DNA of 64,000 nucleotides from Acetivibrio ethanolgignens (GCF_001461035.1 NZ_LNAM01000001.1:69774-133773), one strand, 5' to 3'; counted from the stretch's first letter, positions 35,854 through 44,768 are shown. The notes: generated by a model from the letters alone, not told the origin. Numbers and translations: made by a program.

Positions 35854-36652
35854 TCTGATTAAATGGAATTATATAAATTTGGAAAGTGAGAACCGGCGGA
35901 TTATTGATTCAGACCATTCCAAAAAAAATCCATTCCTGGAGCAGCCAGCTTCGGGAATGGCCTGTAATAAAGGAGAAAATATGGAGGCCGGAGGCTTCCA
36001 TGAGGGAGTTAAAGCCGTAAATTACGATGAGCTTCTTAAAAAAGAGCGGGAGCAGATAGAGACAGAGAAAAATGTTGTTCTTTCTGAAGCCAGAAGACAG
36101 GCTGACGAGCTGATTAGTCAGGCCAGATGTGTCGCGGAGAATATAAAAAATGATGCTTATGAGAGCGGATATGAAAGCGGCAGGGAATCTGGTCAGGCAG
36201 AGGCTTTGGAAATTCTTGAAAAAGAAAAGGAAAAGCTTCAGGAATACCAAAAGGAGCTTGAAAAGGATTATCAGGAAAGGCTTCGCAGCATAGAGCCTAT
36301 GATAGCTGATTTTATGGCAAAACTTGTGGAAAAGCTGACAGGTACTGTTGTAGAAGGGAAAAAGGATGTTATTCTTTATCTGGTGCGATGTGGACTGGAG
36401 CAGACTGGAAAAAGCACCCGCTTTGTGATTCGGATTTCCCAGGAGGATTATCCACTGGTAGAGAGTCATAAGGAGGAGCTTCTGGCTCTTTTAGATGGTC
36501 AGGGTGAGTTAAGCTTCCGTGAGGATAAGGGGCTCACTAAAAATCAATGTGTAATAGAAACAGATACAGCGATTATTGAAAGCAGTCTGGATATTCAGCT
36601 GGAGAATCTTTCAGAGGATATCCGGCTCATGGCATTAAGCAAAGAGCTGTAA
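35846..36652 (+). CDS. fliH: Flagellar assembly protein FliH
   Basis: 268-aa regulator of the FliI ATPase and part of the export apparatus stalk. A long charged coiled-coil (residues 60-150) includes GYESGRESGQAEALE, the glycine-rich repeat typical of FliH, followed by a C-terminal FliI-binding domain (LVEKLTGTVVEGKKDVILYLV). The TTG start at 35846 overlaps the fliG stop; it is the only start giving the whole coiled-coil. Order fliG-fliH-fliI is standard. Confidence 0.88.
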   Translation: MSNLIKWNYINLESENRRIIDSDHSKKNPFLEQPASGMACNKGENMEAGGFHEGVKAVNYDELLKKEREQIETEKNVVLSEARRQADELISQARCVAENIKNDAYESGYESGRESGQAEALEILEKEKEKLQEYQKELEKDYQERLRSIEPMIADFMAKLVEKLTGTVVEGKKDVILYLVRCGLEQTGKSTRFVIRISQEDYPLVESHKEELLALLDGQGELSFREDKGLTKNQCVIETDTAIIESSLDIQLENLSEDIRLMALSKEL

Positions 36653-36662
36653 GTGCCGATAT
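36636..36662 (+). promoter_or_regulatory. Sigma-D (sigma-28)-like promoter before fliI
   Basis: TAAG (36636-36639), exactly 15 bases, then GCCGATAT (36655-36662), against the Bacillus sigma-D consensus TAAA-N15-GCCGATAT. It lies at the 3' end of fliH and in the short gap before fliI; the start point would be near 36669. The same octamer occurs once inside polC (23715-23722) with no -35 match, so chance remains possible. Confidence 0.5.
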
Positions 36663-36687
36663 ATTAACTATGGAAAGCAGGTGTTTT

Positions 36688-38007
36688 ATGGAAAATTTTG
36701 AATTTATCTTTCAGAGGTATAACCGGCTTCTGGAAAAGTCCTATGTAAAGCACCTGGGAAAGGTAGTTAAGGTAGTTGGTCTTACGATAGAATCTATCGG
36801 ACCAAGTGCTAAGCTAAATGATTTGTGTAAGATTATTTCTGCCGATGGACGCAATGAAATTATGGCAGAGGTAGTTGGCTTCCGGGATGACAGAGTTCTT
36901 TTAATGCCCTTTGGAAGTGTTGAGGGGGTAGGCTTGGGAAGCCGGGTAGAAAATACCGATGAGTGCCTGAAGGTTATGGTAGGTGCTAATCTTCTAGGGC
37001 AGGTTCTGGATGGATTGGGACGTCCTCTTTCCGGTGAGACCCTGGCCTGTGATAGAGCATACCCGCTGGATGCACCGCCACCGGATCCGATGAAACGAAA
37101 AATGATTGACGAAGTACTTCCTTTGGGAGTAAAGGCTGTTGACGGTATGATCACTCTGGGAAAGGGGCAGAGAATTGGAATTTTCGCCGGCAGTGGTGTT
37201 GGAAAAAGTACCTTGATGGGCATGTTTGCCCGTAATACCCGGGCTGATATTAATGTAATCGCACTGATAGGAGAGCGAGGCAGGGAGGTTCGTGAATTTA
37301 TCGAACGGGACCTGGGAGAAGAGGGCATGAAGCGTTCAGTAGTAGTAGTAGCTACCTCGGATAAGCCGGCACTGATTCGTAAGAAGGCAGCGATGACGGC
37401 AACGGCAGTTGCTGAGTATTTCCGAGATCAGGGTAAGGATGTCCTTTTAATGATGGATAATCTGACCCGTTTTTCGATGGCTCAGAGAGAAATCGGCCTT
37501 GCTTCCGGTGAACCACCGGTATCCCGCGGATATCCGCCGAGTGTATATTCTGAGATGCCCAAGCTTTTAGAGCGGGCCGGAAGGTCAGATAAAGGATCTA
37601 TTACCGGTCTTTATGCAGTTTTAGTTGACGGTGATGATTTTAATGAGCCAATCAGTGATACTGCCCGTGGTATTTTAGATGGACATATTATTTTGTCCAG
37701 AAAGCTGGGACATAAGAATCATTACCCGGCCATTGATATTTTACAGAGTATTTCCCGTGTTATGAGCAGTGTAGCCTCCAGTGAGCATAAGAAATATGCC
37801 GGTATGCTTAAAAACGTTATGGCTACCTATACGGAGGCGGAGGATTTGATTAATATCGGAGCTTATAAAAATGGCTCTAATAAAAATATAGATTATGCAA
37901 TTGAAAAAATTGATGCAGTAAATGAGTATCTGCGGCAGCAGACAGATGAGAAGCTGGAGTATGAAGAAGAGGAAGAGCTTCTGAAACAAATTTTTGAGGA
38001 TGCTTGA
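36688..38007 (+). CDS. fliI: Flagellum-specific ATPase FliI
   Basis: 439-aa ATPase of the export apparatus, homologous to F1 beta. Walker A GSGVGKST at about 167-174 and Walker B region DVLLMMDN are intact, as are FARNTRADINVIALIGERGREV and the flagellar type III signature PPSVYSEMPKLLERAG. ATG 36688 with GCAGGTG upstream is preferred to 36670, which lacks a site. It powers substrate unfolding with FliH and FliJ. fliJ follows directly. Confidence 0.97.
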   Translation: MENFEFIFQRYNRLLEKSYVKHLGKVVKVVGLTIESIGPSAKLNDLCKIISADGRNEIMAEVVGFRDDRVLLMPFGSVEGVGLGSRVENTDECLKVMVGANLLGQVLDGLGRPLSGETLACDRAYPLDAPPPDPMKRKMIDEVLPLGVKAVDGMITLGKGQRIGIFAGSGVGKSTLMGMFARNTRADINVIALIGERGREVREFIERDLGEEGMKRSVVVVATSDKPALIRKKAAMTATAVAEYFRDQGKDVLLMMDNLTRFSMAQREIGLASGEPPVSRGYPPSVYSEMPKLLERAGRSDKGSITGLYAVLVDGDDFNEPISDTARGILDGHIILSRKLGHKNHYPAIDILQSISRVMSSVASSEHKKYAGMLKNVMATYTEAEDLINIGAYKNGSNKNIDYAIEKIDAVNEYLRQQTDEKLEYEEEEELLKQIFEDA

Positions 38008-38009
38008 TT

Positions 38010-38459
38010 ATGGCAAAATTTATCTATAAGATGCAGAACCTCCTGTCGATAAAGCTGAAGCTGGAGGAGCAGGCAAAAAACGCTTTTGGTGAGGCAAGGG
38101 CAAGGCTTAATCAGGAAGAGGAGAAGCTTTCCATGCTGGAAGGAAAAAAGCAAAGCTATGAAAGGCAGCTCTCAGAAAGTATAGCCGGAAAGCTTAATAT
38201 CCGGGAAATATGTCAGACAGAAGAGGCTGTAGAAATTATGAAATATAAAATTCGCATACAGAGTATTGCAGTGACTACGGCAATGCAGCAGCTGGAATTA
38301 GCCAGAGTTAAGCTGAATGAGGCAATTCAGGAGCGAAAGATACAGGAAAATCTAAGAGAGCAGGCTTTTCTTACTTTTATGGAGGAGCTGAAGGCAGAAG
38401 AACAAAAAGAGGTAGATGAAAGAGTAAGCTTCATGTACCGTGACAGTGAGGAAGAGTAG
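38010..38459 (+). CDS. fliJ: Flagellar export protein FliJ
   Basis: 149 aa, almost entirely alpha-helical coiled-coil, with the FliJ family opening FIYKMQNLLSIKLKLEEQAKN. It is the general chaperone/stalk of the export ATPase. The assignment relies on length, helical pattern and place between fliI and the MotE-like gene. ATG 38010 with GAGGAT upstream; the overlapping TTG at 38004 is possible. The stop is immediately followed by the next ATG. Confidence 0.9.
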   Translation: MAKFIYKMQNLLSIKLKLEEQAKNAFGEARARLNQEEEKLSMLEGKKQSYERQLSESIAGKLNIREICQTEEAVEIMKYKIRIQSIAVTTAMQQLELARVKLNEAIQERKIQENLREQAFLTFMEELKAEEQKEVDERVSFMYRDSEEE

Positions 38460-39230
38460 ATGGCTAGAAAAAAGAAGGATGAAATAGAAAATATCACAGA
38501 GGCTGGAGCGGAGACAGAAAAAAGGGGAAGTAAGATTGTATCCTTTCTGATTGCCTTAGTAATCGTGATTATCTGGCTGGCGGTTTTTGCCCTATTGATA
38601 AAGATGGATGTTGGTGGCTTTGGAAGCCGGGTGTTGGCCCCGGTTTTAGAGGATATTCCGATTATTAATAAGATTTTGCCGGGTGGCGGTGGTTACACTG
38701 ACAGCGAGGGTAACACCTATAAGAGCCTGGATGAAGCGATGGCACGGATTAGTGAGCTGGAGCTTCAGCTGGATTCCATGAACAGCTCAGGGGTAGCCAA
38801 TTCCGATTACATAGCACAGTTAGAGGCTGAAATTGCACGCCTTAAGACTTTTGAAGAAGAGCAGAAGACTTTTGAAGAAAGGGTAGCCGAGTTTGATAGG
38901 GAGGTTGTATTTTCAGATAAGGCACCGGATATTGAAGAATATAAGAAATTTTATGAAGGTATTAATGAAGAAAATGCAGCGAAGCTTTATCAGCAGGTAG
39001 TTGAGCAGCTGCAGGTGGATGCTAATATGAAGGAGCAGGGTGAGCGGTTTGCTAAGATGGAGCCTGCGACAGCAGCGCAGATTTTAAGTGAGATGACTGG
39101 AGATTTGGATTTGGTATGTGGCATCCTAAAGAGTATGAAGACACAGCAGAGTGCTGAAATCATTGCAAATATGTCAAGTGAGTTTGCAGCCAAGGTAACT
39201 AAAAAAATGACCCTGATGGATCAAGAATAG
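38460..39230 (+). CDS. MotE/YlxF-like flagellar membrane protein
   Basis: 256 aa: basic N-terminus, one membrane helix (about 27-48), a coiled-coil (about 90-150) and a C-terminal MgtE-N-like helical region (FAKMEPATAAQILSEMTGDLDLVCGILKSM, blocks separated by a loop). Proteins of this kind between fliJ and fliK (YlxF in Bacillus) resemble MotE, a chaperone of MotC stators in rhizobia, but the Gram-positive role is not firmly known. The start abuts the fliJ stop. Export or stator assembly is the best guess. Confidence 0.8.
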   Translation: MARKKKDEIENITEAGAETEKRGSKIVSFLIALVIVIIWLAVFALLIKMDVGGFGSRVLAPVLEDIPIINKILPGGGGYTDSEGNTYKSLDEAMARISELELQLDSMNSSGVANSDYIAQLEAEIARLKTFEEEQKTFEERVAEFDREVVFSDKAPDIEEYKKFYEGINEENAAKLYQQVVEQLQVDANMKEQGERFAKMEPATAAQILSEMTGDLDLVCGILKSMKTQQSAEIIANMSSEFAAKVTKKMTLMDQE

Positions 39231-39276
39231 GCACCTTGTTTGTAATAAATACAATTGAATAGAAGGGAGGAAACCA

Positions 39277-40695
39277 ATGACAGCATCAAACGTGTTGACG
39301 CAGGCGATTCAAATGATGGGTTCCAGTGGCAGGGATACGGTTTTGGCGAAGCTTGGAACTGCTACAGGGAATAGCTTTGGACAGGTAATGGGTGATAGTC
39401 TGAATAACCAGCTGGGAAGGCAGAAGGATGATCTTCAGGCAGTAAAACAGAAGCCTTCCTGTGGCAGACAGTTTACTTCCAAGGGGATAACCGATAGGGC
39501 AAAGACACTTTCTGTAGCTCAGGAAAAGTCCGCAGTCAGTCAGGAAGTACCAGAGCTTACTAAGAAGATGGAAGCAGCTGTAAGGGATCTGCTGCAGGAA
39601 GAGCTGGGGCTTACAGAAGAAGAACTGGAGGCAGCAATGACAGCCCTGGGATTAGATTATCTGAAGCTTTTACTTCAGGAAAATATGCAGGCCCTGGTCT
39701 TAGAGGTAAATAAAGCCGATGCAATGGAGCTTCTCACTGATGAAGGCTTAAGCAGTCAGCTGAATACACTTTTGCTTGGTACCCAGGAAATTCTTTCTGA
39801 AAACGGAATTCAGGCATCAATGGAGGAACTGCCGGAGCTTCTTAAAGGTTTGGAGGGTGCTTTGGAAACGTCGGTAAAGGATGAAGAAGGGATTCAAAGC
39901 AAGGTAACAGAGGAAGGCGGACCTGTGGTAGAGCTTGTGGCAGAAAAGACAGCCGGAGCTGAAAAAAAGCCAGAGGTATCGATGGAAGAGGAAAATCCTA
40001 AGGCATCGGAAGCTGGTGAAGAAGCAGAAAGCTTAGTTAAACCAGAAAAGCACTTGGAGGAGACTTCACAGAAGAAGGACAGTAGGGAAGGCTTTCAGAA
40101 CCGCAGCGATACAAAGGAAGAAGGCTTAAAGAGCTTCGACCGTGAAAAGAGTCAGAATCCTATGGATGTGCTTCTTCAGAATCTGAGCAGCCATATGCCA
40201 ATAGATGAGGTGAGTATGACAGCGGCTCAAAGACTTGAGGCAATGCGGGACATTGTAAATCAGGTATTGGAGCAGATTCGTATCACGATAAAGCCGGAGA
40301 CTACCAGCATGGAGCTTACCCTGAATCCGGAGAATCTTGGAAAGGTAAGTCTTACTGTGGTTTCCAAGGAGGGTCATCTGACCGCCAGCTTTACCGCACA
40401 GAATCAGGTAACAAAGGAAGCACTGGAAAGCCAGATGCAGACTCTGAAGGAAAGCTTAAACAGCCAGGGCATTAAGGTAGAGGCTATTGAGGTCAATATT
40501 GAAAGCTTCGCCTTTGATGAAAGAAACCAGATGAATGGCGGACAGGAGAATCATGGTCAGTCAAAGTCGAAGGAGAGAAGGCTCACCACAGAGGATATCC
40601 AGAAGGCCTTTGGTGAGGATATCAACGGTGAGGAAGAGACAATTGACACGGCAGCGATTACTCAGAGTGGAAGCCAGGTTGATTACATAGCTTAG
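39277..40695 (+). CDS. fliK: Flagellar hook-length control protein FliK
   Basis: 472 aa. A variable N-terminal half is followed by a Glu/Lys-rich low-complexity linker (about 195-290). The conserved C-terminal Flg_hook domain (about 325-420) has the block TTSMELTLNPENLGKVSLTV. FliK acts as the exported ruler that switches export from hook to filament. AGGGAGG precedes ATG 39277. flgD, its hook-cap partner, lies 24 bases downstream. Confidence 0.92.
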   Translation: MTASNVLTQAIQMMGSSGRDTVLAKLGTATGNSFGQVMGDSLNNQLGRQKDDLQAVKQKPSCGRQFTSKGITDRAKTLSVAQEKSAVSQEVPELTKKMEAAVRDLLQEELGLTEEELEAAMTALGLDYLKLLLQENMQALVLEVNKADAMELLTDEGLSSQLNTLLLGTQEILSENGIQASMEELPELLKGLEGALETSVKDEEGIQSKVTEEGGPVVELVAEKTAGAEKKPEVSMEEENPKASEAGEEAESLVKPEKHLEETSQKKDSREGFQNRSDTKEEGLKSFDREKSQNPMDVLLQNLSSHMPIDEVSMTAAQRLEAMRDIVNQVLEQIRITIKPETTSMELTLNPENLGKVSLTVVSKEGHLTASFTAQNQVTKEALESQMQTLKESLNSQGIKVEAIEVNIESFAFDERNQMNGGQENHGQSKSKERRLTTEDIQKAFGEDINGEEETIDTAAITQSGSQVDYIA

Positions 40696-40718
40696 GCGAT
40701 AAAGGAAGGAGGAAAAGG

Positions 40719-41552
40719 ATGAGTGATTTAATACTTCCAATTAAGGAGGGACAGGTTGTCGGGGAAACTACGAAAACCACCAACACAAGTAAGAAAACGA
40801 CAGGAACCAGTGAGTTGGGAAAGGAGCAGTTCTTACAGCTTCTGGTTACTCAGATGAAATACCAGGATCCGCTAAATCCCACAGATAATACCCAGTTTGT
40901 AGAGCAGCTGGCTACTTTTTCCCAGTTAGAGCAGATGCAGAACTTAAATGCTACGACAATCAATACCCAGGCATTCTCTCTTGTGGATAAAGAGGTTATT
41001 ATCAAAACGAAAAATTCGGATGGCAGGGAAAATCTGATTCAGGGTATGGTAGATTACGTTACGACTAAGGGCAGTAAAACTTATCTCTCTATTAAGGATA
41101 AGCTTTACTCCATGGATGATCTCTATACAGTGATAGGTACTAATTATGTTGTCAGCCAGAAGCTTCCAACAGTAGAAGCCCAGAGCTTTGAGTATGATCA
41201 CCAGAAGCCGGAGGATATTATAGTTAAGGTATCCCTGGGTAAGGATGAATATGAGGCATCCGCTGTTGTTGTACTTTTGGATGGACAAGTAGTAGCTAAT
41301 AAGTATCTTTCCTATAAAGATGGTAAGGTTACAATTAACAAGGAAGCCTTTGCTGCAACCGATGCTGGAAATCATTCCTTAGCATTTGTCTTTAATGATC
41401 CGCTGACTACGACGGTAACGAATAAGGTAACAGTTAAGATTACCGGAGACAAGCAGATGGAAGAGCTTCCAAAGGACGAAGGAAACACCGGAGATGACAG
41501 TGGGAATGTAACTGAGCCGGGAGATAAAGCAGAGAATATTGGAAACGCATAA
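40719..41552 (+). CDS. flgD: Flagellar hook capping protein FlgD
   Basis: 277-aa hook cap that guides FlgE polymerisation. The N-terminal block is typical: LGKEQFLQLLVTQMKYQDPLNP, then DNTQFVEQLATFSQLEQM. The FLgD Ig/tudor-like region follows, and the C-terminus is acidic and Gly/Asp rich. AAGGAGGA precedes ATG 40719. It lies just before the TIGR02530 gene and flgE in the usual order. Confidence 0.95.
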   Translation: MSDLILPIKEGQVVGETTKTTNTSKKTTGTSELGKEQFLQLLVTQMKYQDPLNPTDNTQFVEQLATFSQLEQMQNLNATTINTQAFSLVDKEVIIKTKNSDGRENLIQGMVDYVTTKGSKTYLSIKDKLYSMDDLYTVIGTNYVVSQKLPTVEAQSFEYDHQKPEDIIVKVSLGKDEYEASAVVVLLDGQVVANKYLSYKDGKVTINKEAFAATDAGNHSLAFVFNDPLTTTVTNKVTVKITGDKQMEELPKDEGNTGDDSGNVTEPGDKAENIGNA

Positions 41553-41576
41553 GCATGGATGCAAAGGGTGAAATAT

Positions 41577-41981
41577 ATGAACATTATGAGAAATAAATTC
41601 TCCTCCATTGAGGAGATGACAGGAAAGCTTCATAATAGCCAGGCAAATACCCGAAATGCGGCTTCTCTTTCAAAAGGACAGGGAATTTCCTTCCAGGAGG
41701 TCTTAGAGAAGACAAAGGCGACAGAGGAGAGTCGGAGACTTCGGTTTTCCAAGCATGCGAATGAGAGATTACAGAGCAGGAACATTGACTTGTCAAAGAC
41801 TCAGCTGGAGCGGTTAGAGCAGGGAACCAACAAAGCAAGGGAGAAAGGAATCAAGGAATCCCTGGTGATGGTGGACGATTTGGCATTTATTGTAAATGTA
41901 AAGAATAACACAGTGGTGACTGCAGTAAATAACAGCGAGGATGGTGTTTTCACCAACATTGACGGAGCGGTTATTGGCTGA
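41577..41981 (+). CDS. TIGR02530-family flagellar operon protein
   Basis: 134 aa. The central block is recognisable: RFSKHANERLQSRNIDLS, followed by LVMVDDLAFIVNVKNNTVVTAV. This small family is found between flgD and flgE in many Gram-positive flagellar operons; its job is not established. A role in hook assembly is inferred from position only. The ATG at 41577 is preferred to 41559 because AAAGGGTG precedes it at good distance. A structured leader RNA follows its stop. Confidence 0.85.
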   Translation: MNIMRNKFSSIEEMTGKLHNSQANTRNAASLSKGQGISFQEVLEKTKATEESRRLRFSKHANERLQSRNIDLSKTQLERLEQGTNKAREKGIKESLVMVDDLAFIVNVKNNTVVTAVNNSEDGVFTNIDGAVIG

Positions 41982-41997
41982 TAGTTATGTAAGAAAA

Positions 41998-42049
41998 CCC
42001 GCCGGACCTTGATAAGGAAGCGGGTGGCTCCCGACTGACAGACGGAGCC
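41998..42049 (+). ncRNA. Structured RNA leader upstream of flgE (candidate)
   Basis: Two hairpins lie in the 98-base gap before flgE. Hairpin 1: CCCGC (41998-42002) with GCGGG (42020-42024) enclosing CCTT/AAGG (42007-42017). Hairpin 2: GGCTCC (42026-42031) with GGAGCC (42044-42049). They are one base apart and more GC-rich than their surroundings. Neither is followed by a T-run in the forward direction, so this is not a forward terminator. It ends 13 bases before the AAGGAGG ribosome site of flgE. I know of no matching riboswitch class. Confidence 0.5.
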
Positions 42050-42079
42050 GGAACTTAATTTTAAGGAGGTCGTTTCATT

Positions 42080-43570
42080 ATGATGAGATCATTGTTTTCT
42101 GGTGTTTCCGGTCTAAAGGTACATCAGACAAAGATGGATGTTATTGGTAATAATATTGCAAATGTAAATACCGTAGGCTTCAAGGGAAGCAGCGTAAATT
42201 TTTCCGATGTTTTCTATCAGACTACCCAGTATGCTACTGGACCAAATGCAGCTACCGGGGCTGCCGGACGTAATGCTATGCAGATTGGTCTTGGTTCCAA
42301 TCTGGCATCTATTACAGCAAGCATTACCCAGACCGGTGGTTCCCAAAGAACGGATAATCCCTTTGACGTTATGATTAATGGGGATGCGTTTTTTATTGTA
42401 AACAGTGGTGGCACCAATTATTTTACAAAGAATGGTGCATTTAATATTGATGCTGCCGGTACTCTTTGTACCTCTACCGGTGCTAATGTTATGGGCTGGC
42501 AGGTAGATAAGGATGGCAATATCGTAAAGGCAGCGGTATCTCCACTGAAAATCATGGCACCGGAGAACCTGTATGCAGAGCCGGAGCTGACAACAGCTAC
42601 CTACTTAAGTGGTAACATTGACCAGATGGATCCACAGCTTTTGAGTGCTGATGGACTTCCGGTACAGGTAAGCTTTTTTGATAACCTGGGTAACAGCTAT
42701 ACGGCAAAGCTTAAGGTTACGGCAAAGGCAGGAGCTGGAGCACCGGCAAAGCCAAGTGCCGAGGAGGCAAAAAAGGGAAACTATACAGTAAGTCTTGTAG
42801 ATATTGTTGATAGCAGTGACAGCTCTATTTTTAAAGCAGGTGGTGTGGCAGCAGGTGGAGCAAAGCTGAAGTTCGGTGGAAAGGATCTGAATGTTAATGC
42901 AAATGGAACAATTCCGGATAATGCAGTAGATTTGGCCTTTAACCCTTCCAATGGTAGCTTTAAATCAATTGGAGCAAATAATGATGGGGGATTTCCTAAT
43001 TCCATGAAGCTTACTATTGAGACAACAGGTACTGTTCCGGGAGTATTTGACAAGATAATAACAGATCCAGATGGAAAACAAACAAAGGATGCAGAATATA
43101 AGGGCATTGACATTGATTTTTCATCTCTTACCATGTATGCCACCAGTGGTACTTCTAAAATCGAGCCTACCAAGGGAAGCTTAGATGGCAAGGGTGCCGG
43201 TCTTCCGGTAGGCAATATGACAGGAGTCAGCATTGATACAAATGGAAAGATATTTGGAAGCTACGATAATGGTACGAAAAAGCTGCTGGGGCAGCTGGCG
43301 GTAACCACCTTTGCTAACCCATCGGGTCTGGAGGCTGTCGGTGACAGTATGTTTGCTGAGACACAAAACTCCGGCTCCTTTGATGGAGTAGGACAGGATC
43401 CGACCCAGGGAGGTGGAAAGCTTTCTACCGGTGTACTGGAGATGTCCAATGTGGATTTATCCTCTGAGTTTACCCAGATGATTACAACCCAGAGAGGTTT
43501 CCAGGCAAATTCTAGAATTATCACAACATCAGATACTCTTTTAGAGGAATTGATTAATCTGAAGAGATAA
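42080..43570 (+). CDS. flgE: Flagellar hook protein FlgE
   Basis: 496-aa hook subunit. N-terminal FLG motif SLFSGVSGLKVHQTKMDVIGNN (with IANVNTVGFKGSSVNF after it). A middle hook region carries Gly/Asn/Ser-rich insertions. The C-terminus has the matching LSSEFTQMITTQRGFQANSRII with the final helix TSDTLLEELINLKR. The long middle region makes it larger than most enteric FlgE. The ribosome site TAAGGAGG is preceded by a two-hairpin leader. A strong terminator follows, so flgE is the last gene of the first flagellar unit. Confidence 0.96.
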   Translation: MMRSLFSGVSGLKVHQTKMDVIGNNIANVNTVGFKGSSVNFSDVFYQTTQYATGPNAATGAAGRNAMQIGLGSNLASITASITQTGGSQRTDNPFDVMINGDAFFIVNSGGTNYFTKNGAFNIDAAGTLCTSTGANVMGWQVDKDGNIVKAAVSPLKIMAPENLYAEPELTTATYLSGNIDQMDPQLLSADGLPVQVSFFDNLGNSYTAKLKVTAKAGAGAPAKPSAEEAKKGNYTVSLVDIVDSSDSSIFKAGGVAAGGAKLKFGGKDLNVNANGTIPDNAVDLAFNPSNGSFKSIGANNDGGFPNSMKLTIETTGTVPGVFDKIITDPDGKQTKDAEYKGIDIDFSSLTMYATSGTSKIEPTKGSLDGKGAGLPVGNMTGVSIDTNGKIFGSYDNGTKKLLGQLAVTTFANPSGLEAVGDSMFAETQNSGSFDGVGQDPTQGGGKLSTGVLEMSNVDLSSEFTQMITTQRGFQANSRIITTSDTLLEELINLKR

Positions 43571-43579
43571 GGCTAGCTT

Positions 43580-43627
43580 AAGTGAATAGTGAAGGAACAG
43601 GGAGGTTATCTTCACTATTCACTTTTT
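43580..43627 (+). terminator. Strong intrinsic terminator after flgE
   Basis: A perfect 15-bp stem (AAGTGAATAGTGAAG at 43580-43594 with its complement at 43610-43624), a 15-base loop, and a T-run at 43623-43627. It should end most transcripts from the flgB side and splits the flagellar cluster into two units. Confidence 0.85.
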
Positions 43628-43698
43628 ATGTAATTTAGGACGGATTTCCTATCTTAAAATATTTTATCCCGAAATTTACATTATTTTGTTGTTTTTTC

Positions 43699-43727
43699 TT
43701 GTAAATAGAGAAAATTTTATATATAAT
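43699..43727 (+). promoter_or_regulatory. Promoter of the flbD-motA unit
   Basis: TTGTAA (43699-43704), a 17-base spacer and a consensus TATAAT (43722-43727). It lies just after the flgE terminator and 19 bases before flbD, and restarts transcription for the second half of the cluster. Confidence 0.75.
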
Positions 43728-43745
43728 AGTAGGGAGGTATTTGGT

Positions 43746-43943
43746 ATGATTGAAGTAACGCGGATGAATGATACAAAATATATGGTAAATGCAGAGCTGA
43801 TAGAGACCGTGGAGGAGACACCAGATACGGTCCTGACCCTTACTACTGGTAAGAAGCTCGTTGTGAGAGAAAGCAGTAAGGAAATTAGAAATCGAATAAT
43901 AGCTTACAAAAAAGAAATCTTTTTTGTAGCTGTAGATAAATAA
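43746..43943 (+). CDS. FlbD/SwrD-family flagellar protein
   Basis: 65 aa, the size of SwrD/FlbD. The family opening MIEVTRMNDTKYMVNAELIE and the block TTGKKLVV are clear. In Bacillus, SwrD increases stator/motor power and lies between flgE and fliL, as here next to motA and motB. AGGGAGG precedes ATG 43746; the longer upstream frame reads through the promoter and is rejected. It is the first gene of the second flagellar unit. Confidence 0.88.
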   Translation: MIEVTRMNDTKYMVNAELIETVEETPDTVLTLTTGKKLVVRESSKEIRNRIIAYKKEIFFVAVDK

Positions 43944-43970
43944 ACTATAATACATAGGCGGTGAAGAATT

Positions 43971-44768
43971 TTGGATATAGCTACATTAATTGGATTGGTT
44001 CTTGGATTTGGTTTGATGATTTTCGGTATGGTATTCGGAAAAACCTTTTCGGCGGTTATGAACTTTATTGATCCACCTTCCATTCTGATTACGATTGGTG
44101 GTACCTTTTCCTGTCTGATTGCACAGTCAAAGGATATCGGTACCTTTGTAAAATCCTTGAGTTCCTTTGGTCTGGCACTGAAGCCGGTACAGTCGAATGA
44201 GGCTGAGACAATACAGAATATTATCAATCTTTCCAACGTAGCCCGTAAGGAGGGACTTCTGGCTCTGGAAGAGGCAGCTAACGGTGTTGAAGATGATTTC
44301 TTAAAAAAAGGAATTCTTCTAATTGTAGACGGTACTGACCCGGAGCTGGTGCGTGGTATTCTGGAAACAGAGCTTTCCTGCATTGAGGATCGTCATGGAT
44401 CGATTATTGGATTCTGGGAGAATATGGCGGCTATGGGCCCTGCATGGGGTATGATTGGTACCTTGATTGGTCTGATTAACATGCTAAAGGAATTAAGTGA
44501 TATGGCTAGTGTAGGACCAAATATGGCGGTTGCTCTGGTAACGACCTTCTACGGTTCTCTGATTGCAAACTGGATTGCAACACCGGTTGCAAACAAGCTT
44601 AAGATGAACAACGCAACTGAGGTTCGTATGAAAGAGGTTATGGTCGAAGGACTTCTGTCGATTCAGGCAGGCGAGAATCCTCGTGTTATTGAAGAAAAAC
44701 TGAAATCCTTTATGGCACCTTCTGCCAGAGGTAGTGTTGGCGAAGGAAATGAAGGCGGTGAAGCATAA
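43971..44768 (+). CDS. motA: Flagellar motor stator protein MotA
   Basis: 265-aa stator subunit with four membrane helices: two N-terminal (LIGLVLGFGLMIFGMVFG, SILITIGGTFSCLI) and two after the cytoplasmic loop (MAAMGPAWGMIGTLIGLI, VALVTTFYGSLIANWIATPV). The cytoplasmic loop between helices 2 and 3 holds the family charged residues that contact FliG. A TTG start at 43971 is preceded by GGCGGTG. The ion (proton or sodium) cannot be told. The last base of its stop codon is the first of the motB ATG. Confidence 0.93.
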   Translation: MDIATLIGLVLGFGLMIFGMVFGKTFSAVMNFIDPPSILITIGGTFSCLIAQSKDIGTFVKSLSSFGLALKPVQSNEAETIQNIINLSNVARKEGLLALEEAANGVEDDFLKKGILLIVDGTDPELVRGILETELSCIEDRHGSIIGFWENMAAMGPAWGMIGTLIGLINMLKELSDMASVGPNMAVALVTTFYGSLIANWIATPVANKLKMNNATEVRMKEVMVEGLLSIQAGENPRVIEEKLKSFMAPSARGSVGEGNEGGEA

